From Chelativorans intermedius (lineage in GTDB: Bacteria; Pseudomonadota; Alphaproteobacteria; Rhizobiales; Rhizobiaceae): DNA of 64,000 nt. The notes below the pieces were generated by a model. The model saw only the letters and a program-made list of their open reading frames with translations, had not been told where the DNA came from and did no database searches. The stretch is from positions 1 to 64,000 of the forward strand of contig NZ_JAODNW010000013.1 in NCBI RefSeq assembly GCF_025398255.1. Direction: 5' to 3'. Position numbers and translations under genes: made by a program. Below are positions 1 through 8,933 of the stretch, one piece after another. Positions within the stretch are counted from its first letter, which is position 1, and each line of letters begins with the position of its first letter.

Positions 1-2
1 GC

Positions 3-1610
3 TCGGCGGCAACGGCGCTGGGCGGCACGTCGGTCTATGACGGGGCGACGCAGACGCTGACGGCGGGCCTGGACGTCGACGGCACGACCTACACCAACGT
101 GCAGGACGCGCTGACGGCGGTGGGTGCCACGGCTTCTGCCGGCTGGAACCTGCAGGCCAATGGCGATGCGGCGAGCAATGTCGCGCCGGGAGGCACGGTG
201 CAGTTCCTCGATGGCCAGAACATTGCCATCACGCGCAGCGGTACGGACATCACCATCGCAACGGCCATGGACCTCATGCTGGACAGCGTGACGCTTTCGG
301 GCGGGCAGGTGTTCAGCGCCACGGGGCTTGCCATGAACGGCACGAAGGTGACGAGCCTTGCCGCGGGCACGGTGAGCGCGGCCTCGACCGACGCGGTGAA
401 CGGCGGGCAGCTCTACGGCGTCTCGCAGAGCGTTGCCGATCATCTGGGCGGCGGCGCCAGCGTGAATGCCGATGGCACCATCGCGGGGCCGAGCTACACC
501 GTACAGGGCGGAAGCTACGGCACGGTATCCGATGCGTTCGCGGCGGTGGATGGCAGCTTGACGAGCATCTCCACCACCGTCAACAACATCAACAACGGCA
601 CCGGCATCAAGTACTTCCGCGGCAACTCCTCGCTCGCCGACAGCCAGGCCAACGGCACGGATAGCGTGGCGGTGGGGCCAGCCGCGGTGGCCGATGGCGA
701 AAGCAGTGTCGCCATGGGCAACGGAGCCATGGCGGCCGGTGCGGGCTCGATCGCCCTCGGCCAGGGCGCTTCGGCCAGCGAGGCCAACAGCGTCGCGCTG
801 GGCGCGGGCTCGACGACGGAGGCTGCGGTCGGCACGGCCGGCACGACCATCAACGGCAAGGACTATGCCTTCGCCGGTACGGCGCCGGTCGGCACCGTGT
901 CGGTCGGCACCGCGGACGCCGAGCGCACCATCACCAATGTCGCGGCCGGCCGCATCAGCGCCGACTCGACGGATGCCGTGAACGGCAGCCAGCTCCACGC
1001 CACCAATCAGGCCATCGAGGACCTGGAGAGCGGGGTGGGCGATCTGAACGAGTTCGCCGTTCGGTACGACCGCAACACCGACGGCACCAAGGCGAACAAG
1101 GTGACGCTGATGGGTGGCGATCCCAACGCGCCGGTGGTGCTTGCGAATGTGGCCGCCGGCGTGGCCCAAACCGACGCGGTGAATGTGCGCCAGCTCGACG
1201 AGGGCATGGAAAACACCTTGAACCAGGCGAACAGCTACACCGACACGCGAACCACATGGGCGGTGGAACAGTCCAATGCCTACACGGACGCGGTGTCGGA
1301 GAAGACGCTGTCCGATGCCAAGGCCTATACCGACGAGCGGTTGAGCCAGATCAACCTCAATTACGGTGAGGTCCGCAAGGAGGCCAGGCAGGCGGCGGCG
1401 ATCGGTCTTGCAGCCTCGTCCCTGCGCTTCGACGATACGCCGGGCAAGCTGAGCGTGGCGGTCGGCGCCGGCTACTGGCGCAGCGCCGGGGCCTTCGCCT
1501 TCGGTGCGGGCTACACCAGCGAGAACGGCCGGGTGCGCGCCAATCTGACGGGCACCACGGCCGGCGGGCACTGGGGTGTTGGTGCCGGCCTGAGCGTGAC
1601 GTTGAACTGA
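3..1610 (+). CDS. Trimeric autotransporter adhesin (YadA-like), 3' part
   Basis: The reading frame is open from the left edge, so the N-terminus and signal peptide lie outside the window. The visible ~535 residues have the order of a trimeric autotransporter: neck/HIM-type motifs (DAVNGGQLYG, TDAVNGSQLHA, TDAVNVRQLDE), a run of ~14-residue Hep_Hag head repeats (SVAVGPAA, SVAMGNGA, SIALGQGA, SVALGAGS), a coiled-coil-like stretch, and a C-terminal YadA anchor of four amphipathic beta strands starting around AIGLAASSLRF. The family forms an outer-membrane trimer whose surface stalk and head bind host or abiotic surfaces. The last residue is Asn rather than the usual aromatic. The stop lies 5 bp before an ialB-like gene whose SD (GAGGA) overlaps it, so the genes are probably co-transcribed. 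Confidence 0.93.
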   Translation, partial: SAATALGGTSVYDGATQTLTAGLDVDGTTYTNVQDALTAVGATASAGWNLQANGDAASNVAPGGTVQFLDGQNIAITRSGTDITIATAMDLMLDSVTLSGGQVFSATGLAMNGTKVTSLAAGTVSAASTDAVNGGQLYGVSQSVADHLGGGASVNADGTIAGPSYTVQGGSYGTVSDAFAAVDGSLTSISTTVNNINNGTGIKYFRGNSSLADSQANGTDSVAVGPAAVADGESSVAMGNGAMAAGAGSIALGQGASASEANSVALGAGSTTEAAVGTAGTTINGKDYAFAGTAPVGTVSVGTADAERTITNVAAGRISADSTDAVNGSQLHATNQAIEDLESGVGDLNEFAVRYDRNTDGTKANKVTLMGGDPNAPVVLANVAAGVAQTDAVNVRQLDEGMENTLNQANSYTDTRTTWAVEQSNAYTDAVSEKTLSDAKAYTDERLSQINLNYGEVRKEARQAAAIGLAASSLRFDDTPGKLSVAVGAGYWRSAGAFAFGAGYTSENGRVRANLTGTTAGGHWGVGAGLSVTLN

Positions 1611-1615
1611 GGACC

Positions 1616-2197
1616 ATGATTAGGCAAGCCAGAGCTCCCGCCCCCCACTTGGCATTGGCTTGCCTACTCCTGGCCGGTGGCTTTCCCGCCGCCGGCCAGG
1701 AGGCTCCTGGGCGGGATGTCTTCATAAAGCCTTCAGAGGTGGTGGTGCCCCAGGGAATAGAGCTTGGAAAATACCGTCGTGTGATCCAGCCCTTCGAGAA
1801 CTGGGAGCTGATCTGCGACGAAAACCTTCAGGAAATGCAGAAGATTTGCAATATAAGTCAGTCGTTTGTCGACAATAACGGGGAGATGGTCTTTAGCTGG
1901 TCCATGGCAGCGGACGCGGATGGAAGACCGTTCATGATCCTGCGCACGCCACCGGAGGTGGGAGGGGACGGCGAGATTTCCCTCTCTTTCCCGGGCAGGG
2001 AAAAGCCCGTCAAGATCCGCCTCGAAGGCTGCAACGAGGCCGTGTGCGTGGGCTATGTGCCGGTCGGTCCGATCCTGCGTGAAGAGATCGGCAAGGAGGC
2101 CAGCGTGCATATCGCCTATCCCGCGCCCGCCGGCGCCAGTGTCCATATCGAAGCACCCCTCAAGGGGCTTGCCACCGCGCTGTCGGCGATCGATTGA
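1616..2197 (+). CDS. IalB-family (invasion associated locus B) secreted protein
   Basis: 193 aa with a signal peptide (hydrophobic ALACLLLAGGFPAAG, cleavage near AGQ). The mature part carries the IalB pattern: an early W-x-L-x-C (ENWELICDE), a second Cys in KICNIS, a central FSWSM/MILRTP beta segment, and late paired cysteines (EGCNEAVCVGYV). The family is named from a Bartonella protein linked to erythrocyte entry, but most members, including rhizobial ones, have no known function. It starts 5 bp after the adhesin stop, and its own stop overlaps the next start as TGATG. That placement suggests a periplasmic or envelope accessory to the adhesin; this is inference. Confidence 0.85.
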   Translation: MIRQARAPAPHLALACLLLAGGFPAAGQEAPGRDVFIKPSEVVVPQGIELGKYRRVIQPFENWELICDENLQEMQKICNISQSFVDNNGEMVFSWSMAADADGRPFMILRTPPEVGGDGEISLSFPGREKPVKIRLEGCNEAVCVGYVPVGPILREEIGKEASVHIAYPAPAGASVHIEAPLKGLATALSAID

Positions 2198-2913
2198 TGA
2201 AAGAAAGTCCCGCACCGGAGAAGCTGCGGTCCATCCGCGACCGTATCATGGCTCGCCAGACAGAAGCAGCGCCGGCCGACCCGGCGCCGCGGCCGGAAGA
2301 TGCCGGAGGCAGAAGGCGGCCCTGGAAATTGGGCGCTCTTGCAGCCCTTGCGATCGTCGTGCTGGCCGGAGGCGTCGGATCAGCCCTTTATCTGGGCGTC
2401 GATCCGGCCTCGCTCGCAGCCCGATGGGGCAGGGCCGAGACGCCTGCGCAGAAGGCTGAGGAAGGCGAGGCACAGACGCCGTTCCACACCGTGGCCAGAC
2501 AGGCTGGCATCTCCACCTGCCGCAACGTCTTTGCCGATCTCGGCTTGGCGCTGACGGCCGGCGCCAGATACGCCATGAACACGGAGTGGCTGAACCCCGA
2601 GCCCGACGCTCACTCGGTGCAGTCGCTGGTCGGCCTTTCCTATGAGGGCGGGCAAAGCAGGACGCAGGCGGCGGGCATCATCTTCGCCGCGCCCAACGAA
2701 AGAGCCTGCGAAGGCAACATGGTGCGCATTGTACCCTTCGAACGGTCGTGCGAGCAGGTGGCGGCGAGCCTGCCGGCCGGAAGCACATTGCGCGAGACGC
2801 TTTCCGACGTGCCGCTGTATGAGCTGGGCGGCAAGGCAGGCCAGGCCCTGCTCGTCTCGGCCGGCGGACGGTGCATCGTCGTCTCGGTCGCCCGGCTGAA
2901 GAAGGCGGAGTGA
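2197..2913 (+). CDS. Single-span membrane protein of unknown function, adhesin operon
   Basis: 238 aa from the ATG at 2197, which shares its A with the upstream stop (TGATG). An in-frame TTG one codon earlier is less likely. I recognise no family. A charged, proline-rich cytoplasmic N-terminus of ~40 residues is followed by one transmembrane helix (LGALAALAIVVLAGGVGSAL) and then a periplasmic domain of ~150 residues with four to five cysteines (STCRNVF, ERACEGN, ERSCEQV, GGRCIVV) that could form disulfides. It lies between two ialB-like genes behind a trimeric autotransporter, a position that recalls inner-membrane helpers of such adhesins (the role of SadB in Salmonella), but no sequence similarity is claimed. 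Confidence 0.75.
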   Translation: MKESPAPEKLRSIRDRIMARQTEAAPADPAPRPEDAGGRRRPWKLGALAALAIVVLAGGVGSALYLGVDPASLAARWGRAETPAQKAEEGEAQTPFHTVARQAGISTCRNVFADLGLALTAGARYAMNTEWLNPEPDAHSVQSLVGLSYEGGQSRTQAAGIIFAAPNERACEGNMVRIVPFERSCEQVAASLPAGSTLRETLSDVPLYELGGKAGQALLVSAGGRCIVVSVARLKKAE

Positions 2914-2976
2914 GACCGCAATGGGGGCAGGAATCGAGCGCGCACCCGAACGCGGGAAACAGCAATCGAGGATGAG

Positions 2977-3537
2977 ATGAAAAAGCTTTGTCGATGGACT
3001 TCCCCCGCCCTCCTGTGCCTTGCCGTGCTGGCGGGAGTGGGCTCGGCGGCGGCCCAGCAGCCGGCGGCTTCCGCCTTGCCGGGCGGCGCCTCCTCGCTTC
3101 AGGAAACCCACGGCGACTGGCAGGTGATCTGTGGCCAGCCGGAGGAAGAAAAGGCGCCGGTCTGCGTCTTCTCGCAACTGCTGATGCAGCAAAGCCAGCG
3201 CCTGCTCTCGGTGGAGCTCGTCCCGCAGGAAGGCGGCAGAACCGCTCGCGGCAGCCTCTTCCTGCCGTTCGGGCTTTCATTGGCGGATGGCGTGAGCCTC
3301 AAGGTGGATGACGGCGATCCAAGCCAGCCGCTGGCCTTCAGGACCTGCCTGCCTGTGGGATGCTCGGTTCCGGTCAGCTTCGGAGAGAACATGGTCGCCG
3401 CCCTGAAGGCCGGCAGCACGCTGCACCTGCAGGCCAGGGAAAGCCAGAACGGACAGCCGGTCGACCTTCAGGTTTCGCTCAAGGGGTTCAGCGCGGCGCT
3501 CGATCGGGCCGTGGCACTGACCCGGGCTGCCCGATAG
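2977..3537 (+). CDS. IalB-family secreted protein, second copy
   Basis: 186 aa. The N-terminus MKKLCRW plus hydrophobic LLCLAVLAGVGSAAA is a clear Sec signal ending near AAAQQ. The mature protein has the IalB pattern: HGDWQVICGQ, a second Cys in PVCVFSQ, LPFGLSLADGVSLKVDD, and the paired late cysteines RTCLPVGCSVPV. It is clearly diverged from the copy at 1616-2197, so this is an old duplication or two independent family members. A 63-bp gap separates it from the preceding membrane-protein gene on the same strand, consistent with one operon. Function is unknown; a periplasmic or surface role is inferred from the signal peptide. Confidence 0.87.
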   Translation: MKKLCRWTSPALLCLAVLAGVGSAAAQQPAASALPGGASSLQETHGDWQVICGQPEEEKAPVCVFSQLLMQQSQRLLSVELVPQEGGRTARGSLFLPFGLSLADGVSLKVDDGDPSQPLAFRTCLPVGCSVPVSFGENMVAALKAGSTLHLQARESQNGQPVDLQVSLKGFSAALDRAVALTRAAR

Positions 3538-3591
3538 AGCAGCCGGCACCCTGAAATCCTCAAGGAACGGGTTGCGCAGAGGGAGGGCGGC

Positions 3592-5148
3592 ATGCGGCCG
3601 GTACGCAAGGTTCTCGTGGTCGGCGGCGGCACGGCCGGATGGCTCACCGCCACCTATCTGGCAAGCCAGCTGGCCGCCGCACGGCCCGGCGGGATCCAGG
3701 TCGAGCTTGTCGAATCCCCCGACATCAGCATCGTCGGGGTTGGCGAGGCCACTTTCGCGACGATCCGCCAGACCCTGGCGACAATCGGGCTGGACGAGGA
3801 CCAGTTCATCGCGGGCGCCAATGCCACCTTCAAGCAGGGAATCCGCTTCGACCGTTGGGTGCGCACGCCCGGAGGCGGCGAGCGAGGGCACTATTTCCAT
3901 CCCTTCGCCCTGCCGAGCCACAGTCCTGGCAAGCCGGACCTCCTGCCGTACTGGCTGCTTGACCACGGTCCCATCGGCCTTTCCTTCGCCGAGGCGGTGA
4001 CGATCCAGAGTCAGGTGGTCGATGCCGGGCGCGGCCCCAAGCGCCTGTCCGATGCGCCTTGGCATGCACCACTGAACCACGCCTATCATCTGGACGCCGC
4101 CCGCTTTGCGGCCCTTCTGGCCGCGCACGGCTGCAAGAGGCTCGGGGTTGTGCGCCATGCGGCAACCATCGAGCGCGTCGAGCTCGACGAGACCGGGGCG
4201 ATTGCCTGCCTGCACACCCGCGAGAAGGGCCCCCTGCGGGCCGATCTCTATGTGGATTGCAGCGGTTTCCGAAGCCTCCTGTGCGGGCGGGCGCTGGGCG
4301 TGCCCTGGCACAGCGCCCGCGACATCCTCTTCAACGATCGCGCCTGGGCCATGCAGGTGCCCTACGAGCGTGCCGACGCGCCGATTCCCCCCTACACCAT
4401 CGCCACCGCTCACGAGGCGGGCTGGACCTGGGATATCGGCCTGCAGGACCGTCGCGGCGTCGGCTATGTGTTTTCCAGCCGCCACACAAGCGAGGAGCGC
4501 GCCGAAGAGGTGCTGCGCAACCATCTCGGACGCGTGGCCGAGGGGCTGCCGGCCAGGCTCATCAAGTTCGAGGCCGGCTACCGCAGGGAACCATGGTGCA
4601 GGAACTGCGTGGCCGTCGGCCTTGCCGGCGGGTTCGTGGAGCCGTTGGAATCGACCGGAATCGCCCTCATCGAGCTGGCGAACTATCTGCTCGCCAATCT
4701 GTTTCCCGCGGTCGTCGAAGACTTCGAGCCTGTGGCGCGCGTGTTCAACCGTGTCGTCGTCGCCCGCTACGAGACGATTTTCGATTTCATCAAGATGCAC
4801 TACTGCCTCACCCGCCGGCGCGACTCGCAATACTGGATCGACAACGCCGACCCCGAGAGCATCCCCGCAAGCCTGCGGGACAAGCTGGCGATGTGGCGGC
4901 ATCGGCCACCTCATTCCACGGACTTCATTGCCGACTTCGAGATGTTCCTGCCGTCGAGCTGGCAATACGTTCTCTACGGCATGGAGTTCCGTACCGACCT
5001 GTCGGCCAGGCGCACCCTTTACGACCGGGTGGTCGAGGCGCAGCGGGAATTCGCGGAAATTCAACGCATCGCACATTTCGCAAAAGGCGATCTGCCGGAC
5101 CACCGTGCCCTGGTTCAGGCGATGGCGGCGCGTGCCGCCCGGGGATAG
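3592..5148 (+). CDS. Flavin-dependent tryptophan-halogenase-family protein
   Basis: 518 aa, the normal length for the family. FAD site GGGTAGW at residues 11-17, then GVGEAT at 49-54. Lys81 in NATFKQGIRF aligns by eye with catalytic Lys79 of PrnA, and EPLESTG carries the conserved Glu. The diagnostic W-x-W-x-I motif is present as WTWDIG (PrnA has WxWxIP). These enzymes use FADH2, O2 and halide to make HOCl/HOBr, which is routed to Lys and halogenates an electron-rich substrate. SD GAGGGAGGG precedes the ATG. No NRPS/PKS, flavin reductase or tailoring gene lies nearby, so the substrate cannot be inferred and non-tryptophan substrates are likely. Confidence 0.9.
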   Translation: MRPVRKVLVVGGGTAGWLTATYLASQLAAARPGGIQVELVESPDISIVGVGEATFATIRQTLATIGLDEDQFIAGANATFKQGIRFDRWVRTPGGGERGHYFHPFALPSHSPGKPDLLPYWLLDHGPIGLSFAEAVTIQSQVVDAGRGPKRLSDAPWHAPLNHAYHLDAARFAALLAAHGCKRLGVVRHAATIERVELDETGAIACLHTREKGPLRADLYVDCSGFRSLLCGRALGVPWHSARDILFNDRAWAMQVPYERADAPIPPYTIATAHEAGWTWDIGLQDRRGVGYVFSSRHTSEERAEEVLRNHLGRVAEGLPARLIKFEAGYRREPWCRNCVAVGLAGGFVEPLESTGIALIELANYLLANLFPAVVEDFEPVARVFNRVVVARYETIFDFIKMHYCLTRRRDSQYWIDNADPESIPASLRDKLAMWRHRPPHSTDFIADFEMFLPSSWQYVLYGMEFRTDLSARRTLYDRVVEAQREFAEIQRIAHFAKGDLPDHRALVQAMAARAARG

Positions 5149-5252
5149 GCAGCGTTCCTGCTTCTGATTTTCCAAATCAAGGCAGCGAATTTGCTTGCTT
5201 TATCTGATGCCGTGCCTGTGATTTCCTCGCACGCCTCATATGGGGTGCAAGC

Positions 5253-7367
5253 ATGGAAGACATGGTGTCCTGGGGAGAGAAGCGCGAGCGACCGGCGCGC
5301 TACGACGTGCTCTTCGAGCCTGTGAAGATTGGCCCGGTGACGGCGCGCAACCGTTTCTACCAAGTGCCGCATTGCAATGGCATGGGCTATCGCGACCCCA
5401 CGGCGCTCGCCCATATGCGCGGCGTGAAGGCGGAGGGCGGCTGGGCCGTGGTCTGCACCGAACAGGTGGAGTTTCATCACACGTCGGAGATCACACCTTT
5501 CATCGAGCTGCGCCTGTGGGACGACCGCGACATCCCGGCACTTGCACGCATGGCCGACAAGATCCACGAGCATGGCAGCCTGGCCGGCATCGAACTGGCC
5601 TATAACGGCATGAACGGGCCAAACCTCTATTCGCGGGAGGTGCCGATGGGCCCTGCCCATCTGCCGGTTGCCACCTTCACCTACGATCCGGTGCAGGCGC
5701 GGCGCATGGACGGGGAGGACATCCGCAACATCCGCAAATGGCACCTGGCGGCGGTGAAGCGGGCGAGGCGCGCCGGCTTCGACCTCATCTATGTCTACGC
5801 CGCCCACGCGCTGGGCTTTCTGCATCACTTCCTGTCGCGCCGCTACAACCAGCGGACGGACGAATATGGAGGCCCGATCGAGAACCGGGTGCGGCTGCTG
5901 CGCGAGATCACCGAGGAGACGAAGGAAGCCGTGGGCGACACCTGCGCCGTGCCGGTGCGCATCTCCGTCGACGAGCTTCTGGGCGAGGGCGGCCTCTACA
6001 AGGAAGAGGTGGAGGACATGATCGGCCTGATGGCCGATCTGCCGGACCTGTGGGATGTGACGCTCGCCGGATGGGAGAACGACAGCCGCACCTCCCGCTT
6101 TGCCGAAGAGGGGGCGCAGGAGCCCTTTATCGCCGGGGTCCGGCGGCTCACCTCCAGGCCGGTGGTGGGGGTGGGGCGATACACCTCCGTCGACCGCATG
6201 GTCAGCCTCGTCAACAAAGGCATCATGGACATGATCGGCGCCGCGCGCCCTTCCATCGCCGACCCCTTCCTGCCCAGGAAGATCGAGGAAGGTCGCTTCG
6301 ACGACATCCGCGAATGCATCGGCTGCAACATCTGCGTCTCCGGCGATTTCACCATGTCGCCCATCCGCTGCACGCAGAACCCGACCATGGCCGAGGAATG
6401 GCGCAAGGGCTGGCACCCGGAGAAGATCCGCCGCAAGGCAAGCGACAAGCCGGTGCTCGTCGTCGGGGCAGGGCCTGCCGGCCTGGAGGCTGCACAGGCG
6501 CTCGGCAAACGCGGCTACGACGTGACGCTCGCCGAGGCCGGCACGGAACTGGGTGGCCGCGTACTCAAGGAGGCGCGGCTGCCTGGCCTGTCCGCCTGGG
6601 TGCGTGTGGTCGACTATCGCAGGATGCAGCTTCAGCAGCTTCCCAATGTGGAGACCTATTTCGACAGCCGGCTGACGGCCGACGACATCCTTTCCTTCGG
6701 CATTCCGCGCGTCGCCATCGCCACGGGCGCCACCTGGCGGGCCGACGGCGTGGGCCATCTCCACACCATGCCGATCTCGATGGCTGAGGGCGCGCGCATC
6801 TTCTCTCCAAGTGATGTCATGGAGGGGAAGGGGCCCGAAGGCGGGCGCGTCGTCGTCTTCGACGACGACCACTACTATATGGGCGGCGTCATGGCCGAGG
6901 TGATGGCCGAGCGCGGCTGCGAGACCGTCTATGTCACCCCCGCCTCAGAGGCATCGACCTGGACGCGCAACACGATGGAGCAGCACTTCATCCAGAAGCG
7001 GCTGCTCGAGAAGGGGGTGACGATCCGCCCCTTCACTGCGCTCGATGCGGTGGACGAGGGAGAGGCCATCGTTTCCTGCGTCTTTACCGGCCGGCGGGAG
7101 CGCCTCGCCGCTGACGCGGTGCTGCTCGTTACTGCCCGGCTGCCCAATGAGGCGCTCTTTCTGGCCCTCAAGGAGCGGCGGGAGGAATGGGCCGATGCCG
7201 GCATCGAGAGCGTCAGCGTCATCGGCGACGCGCAGGCGCCCGCCACCATCGCCCACGCCACCTATGCCGGCAGGCGCTATGCCGAGGAGTTGGACACCAA
7301 GCCCCTGCCGGAGGGGGCGCTGCCCTTCCGGCGCGAGATCACCGAGCTGCTGCCGCTCGACCAATGA
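5253..7367 (+). CDS. TMADH-family amine dehydrogenase, histamine-dehydrogenase-like
   Basis: 704 aa with the full trimethylamine dehydrogenase architecture: an N-terminal Old-Yellow-Enzyme barrel and a C-terminal NAD(P)/FAD-like Rossmann module (VVGAGPAG near residue 400). Cys41 in YQVPHCNGMG matches the Cys that makes the 6-S-cysteinyl-FMN link in TMADH. Cys355, 358, 361 and 373 match the 4Fe-4S ligands. In the substrate bowl TMADH has Tyr60, Trp264 and Trp355; here the equivalents are Gln71, Trp274 and Asp365. As I recall, histamine dehydrogenase has the Gln/Trp/Asp set. The enzyme would oxidatively deaminate a primary amine to an aldehyde, passing electrons to an ETF-like acceptor. It leads a gene run that includes an aldehyde dehydrogenase. 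Confidence 0.9.
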   Translation: MEDMVSWGEKRERPARYDVLFEPVKIGPVTARNRFYQVPHCNGMGYRDPTALAHMRGVKAEGGWAVVCTEQVEFHHTSEITPFIELRLWDDRDIPALARMADKIHEHGSLAGIELAYNGMNGPNLYSREVPMGPAHLPVATFTYDPVQARRMDGEDIRNIRKWHLAAVKRARRAGFDLIYVYAAHALGFLHHFLSRRYNQRTDEYGGPIENRVRLLREITEETKEAVGDTCAVPVRISVDELLGEGGLYKEEVEDMIGLMADLPDLWDVTLAGWENDSRTSRFAEEGAQEPFIAGVRRLTSRPVVGVGRYTSVDRMVSLVNKGIMDMIGAARPSIADPFLPRKIEEGRFDDIRECIGCNICVSGDFTMSPIRCTQNPTMAEEWRKGWHPEKIRRKASDKPVLVVGAGPAGLEAAQALGKRGYDVTLAEAGTELGGRVLKEARLPGLSAWVRVVDYRRMQLQQLPNVETYFDSRLTADDILSFGIPRVAIATGATWRADGVGHLHTMPISMAEGARIFSPSDVMEGKGPEGGRVVVFDDDHYYMGGVMAEVMAERGCETVYVTPASEASTWTRNTMEQHFIQKRLLEKGVTIRPFTALDAVDEGEAIVSCVFTGRRERLAADAVLLVTARLPNEALFLALKERREEWADAGIESVSVIGDAQAPATIAHATYAGRRYAEELDTKPLPEGALPFRREITELLPLDQ

Positions 7368-7381
7368 GAAGGACCACACCC

Positions 7382-7750
7382 ATGCTGCCTTTCACCCTGA
7401 CCATGGACCGCCCCGCTCTCGAGGACTGGGGATCGCCGGAGGACATTGGCGCGACGACGCTCGAAGGACCGATCAAGGTCGCCGGCAAGCTGCTGTTCGG
7501 CGCCCTCGATGCGCCGGTCTTCGGCGGGCTCTACAGCGCGACGAAGGGAAAGTACCGCGTTGTCTATCCATTCCACGAGCATGCCACGCTGCTCGACGGC
7601 GAGCTGGCGATCACCGATGAGGCGAGCGGCCGCACGGAGCTCTACGGCCCCGGCGATTCCTGGATTATCGCAAAGGGCACGGCGGTCGTCTGGGACATCC
7701 GCTCCGCAAAGATCGCCAAGAGCTACCTGGCCACCACGGCCGACATCTGA
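7382..7750 (+). CDS. Small cupin-domain protein (EutQ/DUF861-like)
   Basis: 122 aa from the ATG at 7382, which has the SD GAGAAGGA at 7366-7373. A longer open frame upstream overlaps the previous gene and is rejected. It is a single-domain cupin: the first motif is degenerate (RVVYPFHEHATLLDGELAITDE), the second is GPGDSWIIAKGTAVVWDI. Proteins of this kind, including many ureidoglycine-aminohydrolase-like cupins, often sit in amine or amino-acid catabolic operons with unknown function. It lies 14 bp after the amine dehydrogenase and 13 bp before the M20 deacylase, so co-transcription is very likely. The catalytic metal ligands are incomplete, and a binding role is possible. Confidence 0.8.
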   Translation: MLPFTLTMDRPALEDWGSPEDIGATTLEGPIKVAGKLLFGALDAPVFGGLYSATKGKYRVVYPFHEHATLLDGELAITDEASGRTELYGPGDSWIIAKGTAVVWDIRSAKIAKSYLATTADI

Positions 7751-7763
7751 AGGCCGGTGGACG

Positions 7764-8933
7764 ATGAGCGGCGTCGGGCGGGACGGCGGCGATGCGCTTG
7801 CCATTCTGGATCGGCTGATCGGCTTCGCCTCGGTCAGCCGTGACGGCAACATGGCCCTCATCCGCCATGTGGCGGCACTTCTCGACGAGGCAGGCATCGC
7901 TTACACGCTCTACCCGGCCAAGGAGGGCGACCGCGCCTCGCTCTTTGCGACGGTGGGGCCGGACGGCCCCGGCGGCGTTGTGCTTTCGGGGCACACCGAC
8001 GTGGTGCCGGTCGACGGGCAGAGCTGGTCGAGCGACCCCTTCCGCCTGAGGGAGCGACAGGGCCGGCTTTATGGCCGGGGAACCGCGGACATGAAGGGCT
8101 TCGTCGCCTGCGCCATCGAGGCGATGCTTTCCGCCGGCCGGCGCCGACTGCGCCGGCCTCTCCATCTGGCGCTGTCCTATGACGAGGAGATCGGCTGTGT
8201 GGGCGTACGCCCCATGCTGGAGGCACTGGCCCGTGCGGGGCTGAAGCCGGATTGGGTGCTGGTGGGAGAGCCGACCGGGATGACCGTGGCCACGGGCCAC
8301 AAGGGAAAGCTCGCCGCCCGTGCCACCTGCAGCGGCTGTGCGGCCCATTCCGCGCTGGCGCCCACGGGACTCAACGCCATTCACCTCGCCTGCGATTTCG
8401 TCGCGGCGCTTCGCGCCCTTCAGGAGGAGATCGCGCAAGGCGGGGCGCGTGACGCGGCCTATGACATCCCCTATACGACGCTTCATGCCGGCGTGATCGC
8501 CGGCGGGACGGCGCTCAACATCGTGCCCGAGCGCTGCGTGGTCGACTTCGAGATCCGCAATGTGACGGCGGACGATCCGGGCAGGCTGATGGAGCGGCTG
8601 TCCGCAGAGGCGGAGCGGATCGGCGCTGCCGGCCGCCAACGCTTTCCCGCAAGCGGCATCCGCATCGAGGTGGTCAACGCCTATCCGGGCCTGGAGGGCG
8701 GTGCGCACCGGCAGGTGGTCGAGCGCGCCGCCGCCTTGAGCGGCAGGCCGGGCGAACGCAAGCTCGCATTCGGCACGGAAGGCGGGCTGTTCGCCGAGGC
8801 GCTGGCGGTTCCGGTGGTGGTCTGCGGTCCCGGTTCCATGGACCAGGGGCACAAGGCCGACGAATATGTTTCGCGGCAGCAGATCGAGGCGTGCCGCGCC
8901 ATGCTGAGCCGGCTGGTGCAGGATCTCGGCTGA
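7764..8933 (+). CDS. M20 metallopeptidase, acetylornithine deacetylase (ArgE)-like
   Basis: 389 aa from the ATG at 7764. M20 zinc-hydrolase signature residues are in place: His77 and Asp79 in LSGHTDVVPV, Asp109 in GRGTADMKG, the Glu pair 141-142 in YDEEIGC, and a late H in SMDQGHKADEY. The sequence fits the ArgE/DapE group, which deacylates N-acyl amino acids such as N2-acetylornithine. The setting is catabolic, not an arginine biosynthesis locus, so it probably hydrolyses an N-acylated intermediate. It could also act on a different amide bond. Spacing to the cupin gene is 13 bp. Confidence 0.9.
   Translation: MSGVGRDGGDALAILDRLIGFASVSRDGNMALIRHVAALLDEAGIAYTLYPAKEGDRASLFATVGPDGPGGVVLSGHTDVVPVDGQSWSSDPFRLRERQGRLYGRGTADMKGFVACAIEAMLSAGRRRLRRPLHLALSYDEEIGCVGVRPMLEALARAGLKPDWVLVGEPTGMTVATGHKGKLAARATCSGCAAHSALAPTGLNAIHLACDFVAALRALQEEIAQGGARDAAYDIPYTTLHAGVIAGGTALNIVPERCVVDFEIRNVTADDPGRLMERLSAEAERIGAAGRQRFPASGIRIEVVNAYPGLEGGAHRQVVERAAALSGRPGERKLAFGTEGGLFAEALAVPVVVCGPGSMDQGHKADEYVSRQQIEACRAMLSRLVQDLG

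Noticed and set aside
3277-5175. Minus-strand open frame of ~632 codons across the halogenase
   Set aside because: It lies antisense to a halogenase with intact motifs, has no family features, and has no likely start site.
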